Translations under genes and position numbers: made by a program
Shown here: piece by piece, positions 1 to 11,100 of the stretch
Position numbering within the stretch: the first letter of the stretch is position 1
How the letters are laid out: each line of letters opens with the position of its first letter
Assembly (NCBI GenBank): GCA_963573305.1
Contig: OY754331.1
Span: forward strand, 90,821,434-90,885,433
DNA length: 64,000 bases
Direction of reading: 5' to 3'
From: Pyrrhosoma nymphula
Taxonomy: Eukaryota > Arthropoda > Insecta > Odonata > Coenagrionidae
Notes under the pieces: generated by a model
The model's database searches: none
Told to the model about the DNA's origin: nothing
Seen by the model: the letters and a program-made list of their open reading frames with translations, nothing else

Positions 1-1
1 A

Positions 2-283
2 GTGAAACGGATAAATGGTGCCGAGGGGGTTGACTTGTCGCTTGCGATTTGTAGTCTTGTCCCGAGGATCGATCGTGGTTCTCTGGTTTGGAGCCGAGTG
101 GAAGGCATAAACCAGAGGCTGCGTCGTTTCTGCACGGTCATCGGAGCCTCCTTCGTGGACCTTAGGCCGGCAATCCGATCGTGTCGGACCCCTCTGAACC
201 GTTCGGGAGTCCACTACACGGCCGAGTCAGCTAGATGTGTAGCGAGTAGTATATTTGAGCACTGTAGGTCTTTTTTAGAGTAG
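2..283 (+). pseudogene. CR1-like LINE ORF1, C-terminal esterase-like segment (5' end outside window)
   Basis: The frame is open from the window edge to a TAG at 281-283, about 93 residues. It reads like the end of the SGNH-hydrolase/esterase domain found in ORF1 of many CR1-clade LINEs: a VPRIDRG block, then ...WSRVEGINQRLRRFC..., FVDLRP, and near the end NRSGVHYT, whose His would be the catalytic His of the last SGNH block. The usual Asp three residues before that His is a Ser here. The ORF2 of the same element follows on the same strand. The start of ORF1 is not in the window, so I cannot say whether ORF1 as a whole is intact. Confidence 0.7.
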
Positions 284-402
284 AGAGAAGGCCAGATTGT
301 AGTGCTTATAATGGGTCGATAAATAAAGGGGTAAATTCTAAAGTTTTTAGTAACAAAAGTTCCTCCAGAAATCAGAATAGATTAATAGAAAGGAAAAGCA
401 GC

Positions 403-3400
403 GTGTCAGGCTCAGCATCACTAATTTCCAATAAAACATTTAGTACCTTTAAGCATGGGAAACGTCAGCTGCGTCATAATGTCAATGGAAGGAAAGGTAG
501 TAGGTCAGTTGGTGAGACAAAAATGGAAAATCAGAGGTCAGTAGACTCAAGTCATTTAAAAAGTGAGATAAAAAATTCTGCAGTGCCCGGAAGTAGTAAT
601 ACAGGGCCTAAAAATAAATTAATCGGAAAGAGCGAATCGAAAATACTCCCAAATTGCAATAATATGAGTGATGAAGTAATAGTCGTGGCAGTAATTAATT
701 GCCGTAGTTTAAGAAATAAGATTCCTGAATTCCACCATTTAATTCATAGTACGAAGTGTAACGTCATTATAGGAACAGAAAGTTGGCTTACAGATGATGA
801 TTCAGACAGTGAAGTCTTCCCAAAATCTTTCACTGTTTATAGGAAAGATAAGAGTTAACCGAGCTGGAGGCGGAGTATTTGTAGCTGTAAAGAATTCAAT
901 TGTCAGCCAAGCGGAAACCTTACCGGAGACCAGCGTTGAATCTGTGTGGTGTTCAATTAAATGTCCTAAATCGAAAACTATATTTGTATGATCGTACTAT
1001 AGACCACCAAACACAGATATAACATCAATTTTAGATTTTGAAACCCAAATAAACAGCATAGTATCCAAATATCCTGATAGAAATCTGATATTAGGCGGAG
1101 ATTTCAACTTACCCTCTATAGATTGGAAGACCTATAGCTTCATACCCGGTGGGAGAGATAGAGTCATTTGCGAGGCGTTACTGCACGCTTTTTCATCACA
1201 CGCATTGCTTCAAATAGCTTCCGCTCCTAACAGAAGAGAAAATATTCTTGATTTGTTAGCGACAAATATACCGCATCAGGTAATAAATGTGAGCACCGTC
1301 GAGGGAATCAGTGATCATAGGGCAGTAACAGCTAAGTTTTCTTTAAATATCGCAAAAAGTTTTAAACGAGAACGAAAAGTTTTCATATTTAAAAGAGCTG
1401 ATTTTGATGGGTTCAAGAGTAATCTGAAAAATGCTTTTCCCGTGTTTCAAAAATCAGTAATGGAATCAAATGTAGAAGGGACTTGGAAAGCTTTTCTTTC
1501 GCTCATAAATTCAGGAATCAAAAGATATATCCCTAGTAAAATAAAAAAAGAAGGTAGCGAACCGAGATGGTATGACGCGGAAGTCAGAAAATCGTTAAGG
1601 CGACAGAGAGCGTGCCATGCTAAGATGAAAAAAATCATTCACGATGTATCTCCTAGTGATCGAGAGTTAATAATTAATAAATATAAGTTGTCTAAAGCCG
1701 CTACAAAGGAAGCGTTCAGGAAAGCATTCACGAATTTTAAAAGGAAAACACTTGTAGAGCAGTTACGGGATGACCCAAAAGCATTTTGGTCTTATGTTAG
1801 GGAAGTTCAAGGTAAAAGATCTACCGTTTGTTCACTAAGAAACGATAATGGAGATGTGTTAACAAACAGTTCCGATAAAGCCAATTTATTAAATTCCTAC
1901 TTTAAGAGCGTGTTCACCGAGTCATCTGAGAATTCATCCGTGGCGGTTGATAATCACTGCATACGAAAGATGCCTCCCCTTGATATTAGTGCTCACGGAA
2001 TAGAAATTTTATTGAAATTGCTCAGTCCAAATAAGTCACCTGGTCCAGACGAAATCCCTTATCGCGTGTATAAAGAACTAGCATCAGAAATTGCCCCCTA
2101 CTTGCAGCTAATATTCACAAAATCCATAAAGCAACACGGAGTACCAAATGACTGGAAAATTGCCAATGTAACGCCCATATTCAAAAGTGGAGACAAGGAA
2201 CAGCCATGTAATTACAGACCGATATCTTTAACGTCCATTTCATGCAAAATCCTTGAACACATTGTTGTCAGCTCAGTATTGAAACACCTAGACATGCATA
2301 ACTTGTTAATGAGAACTCAACACGGATTCAGGAAAGGTAGATCATGCGAAACTCAGTTAGCGCTGTTTGCCCACGATGTATTAGTCTCCGGAGAGGACAA
2401 CATTCCAGTGGACGCGATTTTTCTTGATTTCAAAAAAGCATTTGATAAAGTGCCCCACGGAAAGTTATTAGTAAAACTAAAATCATACGGCCTAGACGAT
2501 GATGTAATTTTCTGGATCAGAGAACTTTTGAGCGATCGCGTGCAAAGAGTAATATTAGACGGCATAGCCTCCAACGAAGTTAGAGTCACTTCTGGCGTCC
2601 CTCAGGGTAGTGTCATAGGCCCACTCCTCTTCCTACTCTATATCAACGATATTGGTGAAATAATAGACAGTAAACTTCGATTATTTGCAGACGACGCTGT
2701 AGTATACAGAGAAATCCATAGCAGTGAAGATAAGGATAAACTAACGAACGACCTTACTGCAATCCAAGCATGGTGCGATGCGTGGCAGCTAGAGTTAAAT
2801 TTGAAAAAATGCGTAGTAACGAAATTCTGGGGGAAAAATAACTCCCCACAACAGAGCTATTTCATTCAGGATACCCAATTAGAGATGGTAGAATCCGTAA
2901 AATATCTCTGAGTAAGGCTCAATAATGATCTATCGTGGAATAACCATATTCGGGAAATAACAGGTCAAGCTAATCGTAAATTGGGATTTGTTAAAAGAAT
3001 TCTAGGCAAGTGCGACGACAAAGTGAGAGAAATAAGCTACTTCTCCCTCGTTAGACCCCATTTAGAATATGCTTCCAGTGTTTGGGATCCTCATGAAACA
3101 GGCTTAAAAACAGAGTTAGAACGTGTACAGAGAAGAGCAGCCAAGTACGTGAAAAGCCGTTACGATAATCTTGTTAGTGTTACTGACCTCTTAGAACAAC
3201 TCGGATGGGAATCACTGTCAGACCGTAGATTGAAAACAAGACTAAATCTATTATGTAAGTTCAAGAGTAGTTTATTTTCCGATGAAGTTGATCATATTTT
3301 ACGACCGCCAACGTACTATGATAGATTAGATCATAAAAATAAAATAAGAGAGATAGACTGTAGAACAGATAGATTTAAAATGTCGTTTTTTCCGCGAGCG

Positions 3401-3433
3401 ATAAGAGACTATAACGGCTGTGTAAGGACTTAG
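403..3433 (+). pseudogene. CR1-like LINE ORF2 (AP endonuclease + reverse transcriptase), nearly intact
   Basis: The likely start is the ATG at 664; a basic/Ser-rich stretch is open from 403. An apurinic-type endonuclease comes first: INCRSLRNK, GTESWL, GGDFNLPSIDW near 1096, and SDHRAV near 1310. The reverse transcriptase follows: NYRPISLTS (about 2212), FLDFKKAFDKVPH (about 2425), SGVPQGSVIGPLLF (about 2590) and the catalytic box FADDAVVY (about 2683). The C-terminal CR1-type tail ends in FFPRAIRDYN. Three lesions break it: a frameshift near 855, an in-frame TGA at 989-991, and a TGA at 2909-2911. Otherwise one frame runs from 794 to 3433. This is a recently inactivated autonomous retrotransposon, not a host gene. 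A distinct 3' end is not obvious; another LINE fragment begins by about 3535. Confidence 0.85.
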
Positions 3434-3534
3434 AAATAGATTAGTTGACTGTTGAGTGTAGCTTACTAACTTATGTATTTCTTAAAGCATGTTAACGGAG
3501 TTTTATGGTGTTTCTTACAGCATGTTTTTACACA

Positions 3535-3741
3535 TATAATCACATTGAAATATTGTCCAAGCAGTTACATTCATACATTTATTTATTAAAAAATTTAAAT
3601 GGAACTGTATCCCCTAATATTCTGTTATTTGTTTATCATGCATACATACATTCTATGATTAGATATGGTATATTATTTTGGGGGACATCTTGTTGTAGAG
3701 AAAGAATATTCATACTTCAGAAAAGGGCAGTTAGAACAATT
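3535..3741 (+). mobile_element. LINE fragment C1, first half (interrupted by a DNA transposon)
   Basis: The translation reads NHIEILSKQLHSYIYLLKNL and later SMIRYGILFWG, RIFILQKRAVRTI. This is the region downstream of the reverse transcriptase in a LINE of the same family as the copy at 17640-18945. The frame stops matching at 3741, exactly where a TIR element begins, and resumes at 5109. Confidence 0.8.
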
Positions 3742-5104
3742 GGGTATTTTCCAAAATTTGAAATTTTAGTTTACGGATCTTTATATGTTACTTAAACTCA
3801 AACAAGCTTGCGGAGTGAAAGTAGTTTTAAAATTGATTCAATATTAATTGAGATATTTAAGATTAAAATAGTCGAAATTTCAAATTTTTTACGCCGCTGC
3901 GAAACGAAATCTGATTGGCTTGACGACATTTTCGCTGAGCGATGGACGGATGTGAGGGAGAAAGTGAGTAACTGTAGAAGATCTACCGTATTTAAAGATT
4001 TTTCATTGACAACAAAGACTATGGCGTGCAATGGTTTTATTAAAACCACATAAGATAATTTACCCAAAGTGGATATGTTTATGGTAGGCGTTTTAATGAA
4101 GAAGGACGAGCAATTTAATGTTGCGGAAATTCGTTGAGCTTAAGTCCAAAAAATGTAAGCCTAAAGTTTGCTTTTAAATCGTCATTACTGTTTTATATCA
4201 TTTTTGATACATAAAATTATGTATTTGGTGTATGAACTTAATTAACTGTTTTTCCAATACACTCATAATCATTATGATACTTCATTCTTTATCGAAGTCC
4301 ATATCAGTCCGTGCAACAGTAAACAAACAGTATCTTAGTAACATATTAACATAACACAGTACTCGCCAAATGTTTGTGCTGCCAATACTCGACACACTTA
4401 AAACGTTCATTTTTTATTTACTAATTAGTGATTGTTTGTAGAGGAGGTTTCTAGAAGTGGCTCAACTGCTGTAGAAATGCCTAAAAATAGATTCTCATCT
4501 CCTAAATGTCTATTCAAAGTTTAATTTAAGTGTTGTTATATTATAAAGCTTCTCGTGAGAGTTATGGTGATAATGCTATAGGATACATCCAAGTAAAGAG
4601 AGATGGACCACTGTGTACAGTCATTGCAAGAATATGTCCAGAACACAAAGTGCGGAGTAAAGTATACATTTTTACGGGTGGACATTGAGGAATCCAAGGA
4701 AGAAATTTCAATCATTCAATGTCGTGATTGCGTGAATAAATTTCTTGTTCGGTGTTTCAACCGATGTATTTGTACATTGTGGCACAAAACACCATCGATA
4801 TCCCTTACTTAGATGCCATTTAAAGGCATATCTAGAAACGCGAACACGTCAGAAACTAATTTCGCCGCATTTGTTACCACTGTAAGCATAAGGAAACGCC
4901 TGGGTCTAAATGTAAACAGCGAAAATGACGTCACAGGCCATTCGGTTGTTTTCGGAGTGTGCTCGGGAGCTTTCGTAACCTTCTACTTTCTTTAGCTTTT
5001 AAAACCGCAATTCATACAATTTTATGAGAAATTTTTTAGCCAATGCAATAAGTTCAAGTAACTGAATCAGAATATCGATAGTTTGAAATACGTGGAAAAT
5101 ACCC
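3742..5104. mobile_element. 1363-bp DNA transposon with short TIRs, inserted in LINE C1
   Basis: The terminal inverted repeats are GGGTATTTTCC (3742-3752) and its exact reverse complement GGAAAATACCC (5094-5104). They are flanked by AATT at 3738-3741 and 5105-5108. Removing the element and one AATT rejoins the LINE coding frame with the same spacing as its relative at 18.4 kb, so the boundaries are well supported. Because CAATTG is a palindrome, a 2-bp AT duplication with TIRs one base longer is equally possible. Inside, 3808-4053 (+) and 3798-4067 (-) are both open but match no transposase I recognise; two further short open frames lie at 4603-4995. It is probably non-autonomous; superfamily unknown. 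Confidence 0.85.
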
Positions 5105-5695
5105 AATTGCCAGAATTTCAAATAAAACTTCCTGTAAACCTTTCTTTCGGGAATTGAATATTGACTCTCTCATGTGTACTTATCTTGGAATCTGTTATAT
5201 TTGCGAAATCCCATCCCGAGCTCTTTACTCTAAATAATCAGGAACATAATCAATACACACGTCAACATGACTCTATCCACTATAAAAGAAATAAACTTTG
5301 TCTCATAGACCACAGTCCACATCACACCATAATGTCTATGTTTAATAAATTGCCAGCTGATTTAAAGAAACTTAATAAAATAAATATCTTTAAAGTTAGG
5401 GTAAAAAAATATTTTTTACAACACTCCTTCTATTCCATAGAATACCTATTGTAAGGGATACATTTTCTTCAAGTAATGTACCCAACTAAATTATTGTCAC
5501 AGCTATGGTAATCAAACCATGTTTTTTGCAGTTCCATGTTTTTTATTATGTTCTTGTGGCTACTTCTGTAATTGTATGACATGATGGTTTATATTAACTT
5601 GTAAATTCTGTTTTGATATAATTGTTGGACTTGCCTTATGCTTGTATACAAACCAACGGGGCCAATAAACATTCACTCATTCATGAACTTCTCTG
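5105..5695 (+). mobile_element. LINE fragment C1, second half and 3' tail
   Basis: The frame resumes as ARISNKTSCKPFFREL and continues, after a 1-nt shift near 5158, to 5454 (HHTIMSMFNKLPADLKKLNK...). This matches the C-terminus of the copy at 18.1-18.8 kb (RLYNKLPAKIKNIKN). The 3' UTR ends around 5690 in CCAATAAACATTCACTCATTC, an ATTCA-type short tail. Confidence 0.8.
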
Positions 5696-6224
5696 ATGTA
5701 TGGGAACCAAATTCTCACTAAGTTTCTTCCAAGTAAGTTTGTAGTTCCAGCCAATCATGAATGTGTATTAAATCCTATATTGTGAAAGTCTCTCATTATC
5801 CAAAGTTATATTATTAATATCTAAAGAGTAATAAAACTGTAATAGGCCTTAAAATCGATTATGTATTGGGTGTTTTACCACCTCTAGTGTTCCTCTGTCG
5901 ATGTTGGTGTCTTAGTTTCAAACCATCTCTGTGCATTCACACATCTAATCATGAGTGTTGGTTTGTGCGAGATATAAAAATCTTTTTGAACTAGCTTCCA
6001 TTCACATATTTGTTCGTAAAACTGGGTTTTCTCCCAGCTTTTTGTGTCATGCCTGACATGGGAAAGTTAATTTATCATCTTATTAATATGTTTGTCTTTT
6101 AACTGAATGTTTCTGAACTTATTTTTTAACGCTCTTTTTGCCCTTTGTATCAATGTACCCTTTCCCCCATCATTCACACTAGATTTTATAGTGATATATT
6201 CCACTGTTCACCCCCTGATTGCAG

Positions 6225-6448
6225 AATTCTAGAGGAGAATATGGTGCAAGCAAAGTCTTTTGTGGTGATGAATCTCTGGGTGAACCAATTCGTCACTTTT
6301 CCTACCATCTTGTGCGCTATGTCTGGAAGCCTGATGTTAAATTTTTTCAAAAGCTTCATGGCTTTCAAGGTGAAGATGGTCAACCCTTGAGCCTTACAGA
6401 ACTTCTCGAGGAATCTCGTGGTCTTACACTGAAGGAGCAAGAAGATCT
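6225..6448 (+). CDS. ATP13A-like: P5B-type ATPase (ATP13A family), exon for N-terminal cytosolic region
   Basis: This is the first recognisable exon of the host gene. P5B ATPases are late-endosomal/lysosomal membrane pumps; mammalian ATP13A2 exports polyamines from the lysosome. The exon encodes about 74 residues before the first core membrane segment, including RHFSYHLVRYVWKPDVKFFQKL and LLEESRGLTLKEQED. These match the family's conserved block of a Tyr-x-Trp segment followed by a GLT-x-x-EQ motif. The acceptor is ...GATTGCAG at 6223-6224 and the donor is GTAAGT at 6449. It ends in phase 2 and joins the next exon as ED-LLCLYGENLIDV. Earlier exons with the start codon must lie upstream of the window. 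Orthology to ATP13A2 or ATP13A3 cannot be decided from this part alone. Confidence 0.85.
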
Positions 6449-6980
6449 GTAAGTTTTAATTATTTTGGCAATTATTTTTTAGTTTAATTTAGAAGTTATT
6501 GAGTTTGAAGAGGAAGAAGGATTACTCAAATTTCCTCCATCAACACCTACAATCTTCTATGGTAAATAGATTGATAATCCTTGAAAATTGCATTTATTTC
6601 GAGTTCATTGGTGGAACTTGAGTTGGCTCTAGTCAAATCGAACTTAACCTGTTTGCAATGATCATTGGAAACCGGTTGAACCAATTTAGTTATCAATGTT
6701 TTTAAATTCTTTGCTGATCCTACAATTTACAAAAACACAGACTATGAAGCCCATATAAGTATATTTGGTAGTTAAGGGAACTAAGCTGTAACAAAGACAG
6801 CACCTTTTGCTGTTAAGGTTATTTAGAAATTTTACTCCCTGGTTTTGCTCTACAGTTCTGCTAAGTAACTGAAAATGTTGTTGTATTTAATGTACAAAAA
6901 ACTTAAAATCTATTATTATTAGATTTCTTGTTTGTGCAAATGTGGAGGCTAAAACAATTTAATTCTTGCTGCTTCCTGAC

Positions 6981-7393
6981 CATGAACATATATAATTGGA
7001 CAATCATCGAGCCAATAAAAAGTGAGCAAAACATTCCGCATTTTCAGCACCCTGATCTACACATACCCCACCACGCGGCAGAAAGTGGAACCACATGTGT
7101 AATCACGGCCTGCTAGTAGCATTTGCTTAGTCACAACAAGTACGCCGAAAGAATGACGTTATAATTTAATAATAATAATATTAGTCATGTATTTTGTCCC
7201 CTCTTGTTATTTACATGTGTTATTCTTACGGCATACTTGCAAATGCTACTAGCAGGGTGGTTCCACTTTCTGCTACGTGGCAGGGTATGTGTAGATCAGG
7301 GTGTGGAATATGCTTGGAAAATGCAGAATGTTTGGGCTCAATTTTTAGTAGCTTTTCATATGCCCGATGATCGCCCTATTATATATGTTCATG
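6981..7393. repeat. Foldback palindrome, arms of about 165 bp
   Basis: The left arm 6981-7147 and right arm 7229-7393 are reverse complements with scattered mismatches and small indels. For example, CATGAACATATATAA and GATCTACACATACCC in the left arm recur inverted in the right. The loop of about 80 bp contains a (TAA)n run. The internal open frame at 7204-7404 comes from the repeat itself. Confidence 0.8.
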
Positions 7394-7670
7394 TTCCTGA
7401 CTAACATCATATAGGGTAAGTTTTCACTCCGCTCACGTTGATGTTAAATTTGGTAATCTCACAAAAAATAAATAGCCCTGTTAAAATGCAATGTGTTTCA
7501 ATTGAGTTATTACTAACTCATTAGTAATTTCATTGGTGTAACACCTCTTCACTAGAATGGAAGACATTCTTGTGATATGAGAATTAATGTCCTCTTTTGC
7601 CCATTTGCTGTATTAAAGTCCTTAATCACATCGGAAGTAACAATAAAATTACATGATGAAGAGTAATTAA

Positions 7671-8771
7671 CCCTTTCCTGCCGGCGACTACGAAAGGAAA
7701 ATGTTTTCCGTGCTACGGGTAGCTTGCGAAAATTTTTAATTCCGCTCTGCGAAGCACTTTTTGGGGTGGAGTGGCCCAGGTACTCTCGTCCCTCCGATTT
7801 GGGACCCTACTTAACGGGGCGCCCGGCTATTACCCCGGCCACTGAACTCGGCCCTCCAACCCTTTCTTAGCGGGAGTCCACGGTCAACTCATTGCATTTG
7901 CAGTGTTTTTTAAAATTAAATATTTTCTATGATTTTTAACAGTTCACACTTGTATTAGAATAACTTACATTTTTTTAAGCATTGTAGAATTTTAAACGTA
8001 TTTCTAGCGTTAATAGTAACAAAGTTAGGACTTTTCCATTTCTACAGCTAGTTAGGACGTCTCAAAATTTTCTTTGAATAAACCTACAAATAATACTTCC
8101 CATCCTTCTTTTTCATTCGGGCTTTGGACCAACGTAGGCGAAGTTAAAAGTATGTTTTTACAATAAACATTACCTAAAAATACCGGAATATGAGTAATTA
8201 CTAAGGGGATCAATGAAGGAATCGGAAAATAGAGGACATATAGTGAAAATAGGCATTCAGATTGTAACAAACACGTACGATATGGACAATAAAACTACAA
8301 CATTTCTCTTTTTGCGTACTTTTAATCGCATATGAACACACAAAGCTTTCACACAAGTCCGTTAATAATAAAACTAAAATTTCGTTTAAAAATTGCTTAT
8401 GCACAGAAAAAAAACGAAGAATTCATTTCAAGGTATAAAAAATTGGAGTTTGCAATAAATTTTTCTTTGCAAAAATCATTGACAATCAACCACTTCAACG
8501 TGGATTCCTGCTATTATGAGGATCGTAAATGAGTAGGAGGGTCAGGCCAAATGGCCGAGGATTAGCTCTAAGGACTCGCTAAGCTGGGTCTCAGGCAGGG
8601 CCTGAATACCTCCGACCATTGCTACCTCAGCGGTCACTTCCCATCCCCCGCGACAGCTATAGCCGACGTCCGTTCGTTTGCGTTGAAAAACCCACGCCAG
8701 CTATAGCCGACGTTCGGTCGTTTGCGTATGAAAATGCTCGTCGGCTATGGCCGACGTCCGGCGCGAAAGGG
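7671..8771. mobile_element. piggyBac-type non-autonomous element (TTAA target site), 1.1 kb
   Basis: TTAA at 7667-7670 is followed by CCCTTTCCTGCCGGCG. The other end reads GTCCGGCGCGAAAGGG followed by TTAA at 8772-8775. TTAA duplication with CCC...GGG termini is the piggyBac superfamily signature. Near the right end (8648-8760) three imperfect units of about 45 bp, each carrying TAGCCGACGT or TGGCCGACGT, form subterminal repeats. No transposase is visible inside. Confidence 0.8.
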
Positions 8772-8905
8772 TTAAACTGGTCAACGTCATATGATATAAT
8801 GACATTAAAGGTTCAATTAAGTGCTGAGATATATTCCTTTCAAACAAAAGCAACAATTTTCAATATTTTCCTTGTGTACACGAATTTGGCTTTTTTTTAA
8901 ACATA

Positions 8906-9822
8906 CGAGGGAAGAACCAAAAATAACCGGATTTCTATTTTAAAAAATTTATTTATTAATTTTTTTACAAAATTCCTTGTCACCTTCAAAGTACTCTCCA
9001 TTATATGCGATGCACTTGTCTTTTTTCCCACTGTTTGAAGCACCTCTGGAACTCTTCAACTTTGATATTGTCCAGTGCCCCTTGTGAAGCTGTTTTTACC
9101 GCCTCCACATCATCAAAATGCTTCACTTATAGATTTTTCTTCATTCTCAGGAACAGAAAAAAGTTGCACAGGGCTAGGTCTGGAAAATAAGGTTGGTGGG
9201 GAACGACAGACCACCCCTGAGAGGCCAAATAATGGTTCACTTGTAAGGCGTTGTCAAACAACAACAAGGCGAGGAACAAATTTAGCGGCAACTCGTCTCA
9301 TTTGAAAATTCTCAGTCAAAATCCGCTGGCATGAGCTCCAACTCCCGCCTGTCTCTTCTGAAATTTTGTCAATTGTGAAACGACAATCCTCTTTGATTCT
9401 TTGGTGGATTTTTTCAACTTTTTCATCGTTTCAAGATGTTGAAGGGCACCTAGAACGAGCATGGTCTTCAACCCCTAAGTCACCAGGTTTGAAGCGCCTA
9501 AACCACTCAAAAACTTGTGTTTGGCTCTTAGCATCCTCCTTGAAAGCCTGTTGAAGCATTTGGTAAGCTTCCGTTCCTGATTTTTCAAGCAAGAAACAAA
9601 ATTTCAAACACTTTTTGTTCTTTTAAATCTGCCATAACAACTTCACAGGGGAAAACAACAATAGTAAGAGAAACGCAACACTACGATCAAATGTTAACCT
9701 ACAAATTGTCGCCGTCTGGGCACTTGTTTCGTGAAGGTACCTACTAAGCACATCCAGCGGGAGAACTCTCTACTACGTCTACAAATGGCAGTGTGCTCTG
9801 TCCGGTTATTTTTGGGTCCCCA
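8906..9822 (-). mobile_element. Internally deleted mariner element with transposase pseudogene
   Basis: The ends are inverted: AACCAAAAATAACCGG near 8917 and CCGGTTATTTTTGGGT near 9802. The left end follows TA. On the minus strand an ATG at 9635 starts MADLKEQK. Then, across frameshifts, come QVFEWFRRFKPGD and a VEDHARSRCPSTS block, the DNA-binding half of a mariner transposase. The C-terminal block with PENEEKS and later GKKTSASHI lies nearer 9000-9150. The central catalytic part is missing and stops and frameshifts are frequent. The element is inactive. Confidence 0.8.
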
Positions 9823-10389
9823 TTCATTCATGCCTTGTCTGCAGTTAGCTCATCCCTAATCCTTGGATTATTTGGAACTTTATTCAAATACTTTACTTTA
9901 TAAACGGTGATGATATTCATTTGGCAAAAATGTTTTTTCATCCTCATCCTCACTCTTAGAAATCACTCATTTATTGGATGAATTTTTCTTGGGCTTCTCA
10001 CCAGGTCAGGTTTTCCATAGCAGCCTACGTTTTGAAGCGAGACTTTCCCATTGTTTTCAGGGCTGGCTATGATGATGACAAATTTCTTGCTAGTTCATGC
10101 TTCAGGAGAAAATTCATTATCTGGTATACTTAAGGGACCTCTATCCTCTACCTTACTTGCCTGTGGCATGGACTTTTTTGTGATTTTGAAATATTTTCTT
10201 TGAGTTATGACATAGAGTAAGTGTATATAGAGTGGCCACAGGATAGGGAGAACCGGTAATAAATTTTTAATGACTTCTCCGCCGCTAGATGGCACAGGCG
10301 TTTCTGGTCACCCAGTTATTCGCCTGGCCCGAAACCTGACCCCTCTCCCCCCTCCCTTTTGACAACACTGAATAGGCCCGCTGAGGGTG

Positions 10390-11100
10390 GGCTGGAAGAA
10401 GGTGAATGACTCAAGGCCACCAAGAAGCACTCGTCGCTCGTACTGTGTAGGAAGCTTATCGTCTTATGGCAGTGAAGACTTTTCGGGCGTTCTTCCGCGT
10501 ACTTCCATTGTCATTGACGACAGTTTCGATAGCATTGCAGCTATCTTCTTCAGGTCAGAAGTGAAGATGCAGGTCGTCGTAACATATTCAGCGCCATGTC
10601 TTGAGACAGCCCCCGGGGTAGGCTTGCGCATCGCCAGATGCATCCTTAGGAACCCCAACCGAACGCTAGGTGTTCGTGAGCATCTTATATTGGGGCTGCT
10701 TTTCCACCAATTCAGTCGGGTGTCCTCTCATTGGTTAATGTACTCTTCTTCATGAAAACCCTCTTCCAGGAATTAAAGATGGTGTAACCATCTTCCCTGT
10801 TAATGTTTTCCGTTGTTTTTACGATTTCAATGATCTCTCTGATAAGTCTGGGGTAGTAGCGGTTCTCTTTTGCGATTAATTTTCCTCTTCAAAATTCATG
10901 TTGTGGCTGGGTTCACTCCAGATATGTTCAGCCAAAGCTGATTTGCGTTTTTGATGTCCCTTTGGTATTCCCTCCGTCAGCATTTGAGAACTTTTGACGT
11001 CTGTCCGATGTAGGATTTCTCAGACTCGCACGTTACTTGGTAGACACTTTCCTGTATGATCTTTGGTAAGCGCTCCTTGGCTTTGCAGAGGTTTTAGGTC
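10390..11100 (-). mobile_element. Penelope-like element fragment with GIY-YIG endonuclease remnant
   Basis: The minus-strand reading from about 11080 gives VYQVTCESEKSYIGQTSKV, the paired VY...YIG motif of the GIY-YIG nuclease at the C-terminus of Penelope-like retroelements. REYQRDIKNA follows, with stops afterwards. The 3' untranslated part, about 10522-10553 minus, contains CTGAAGA, a 6-bp hairpin and GAAAC, a hammerhead-like arrangement (see findings). It is 5' truncated and decayed. Confidence 0.7.

Noticed and set aside
4603..4995. Possible upstream exons of the ATPase
   Set aside because: The segment lies inside the 3742-5104 transposon and shows no ATP13A-like sequence.
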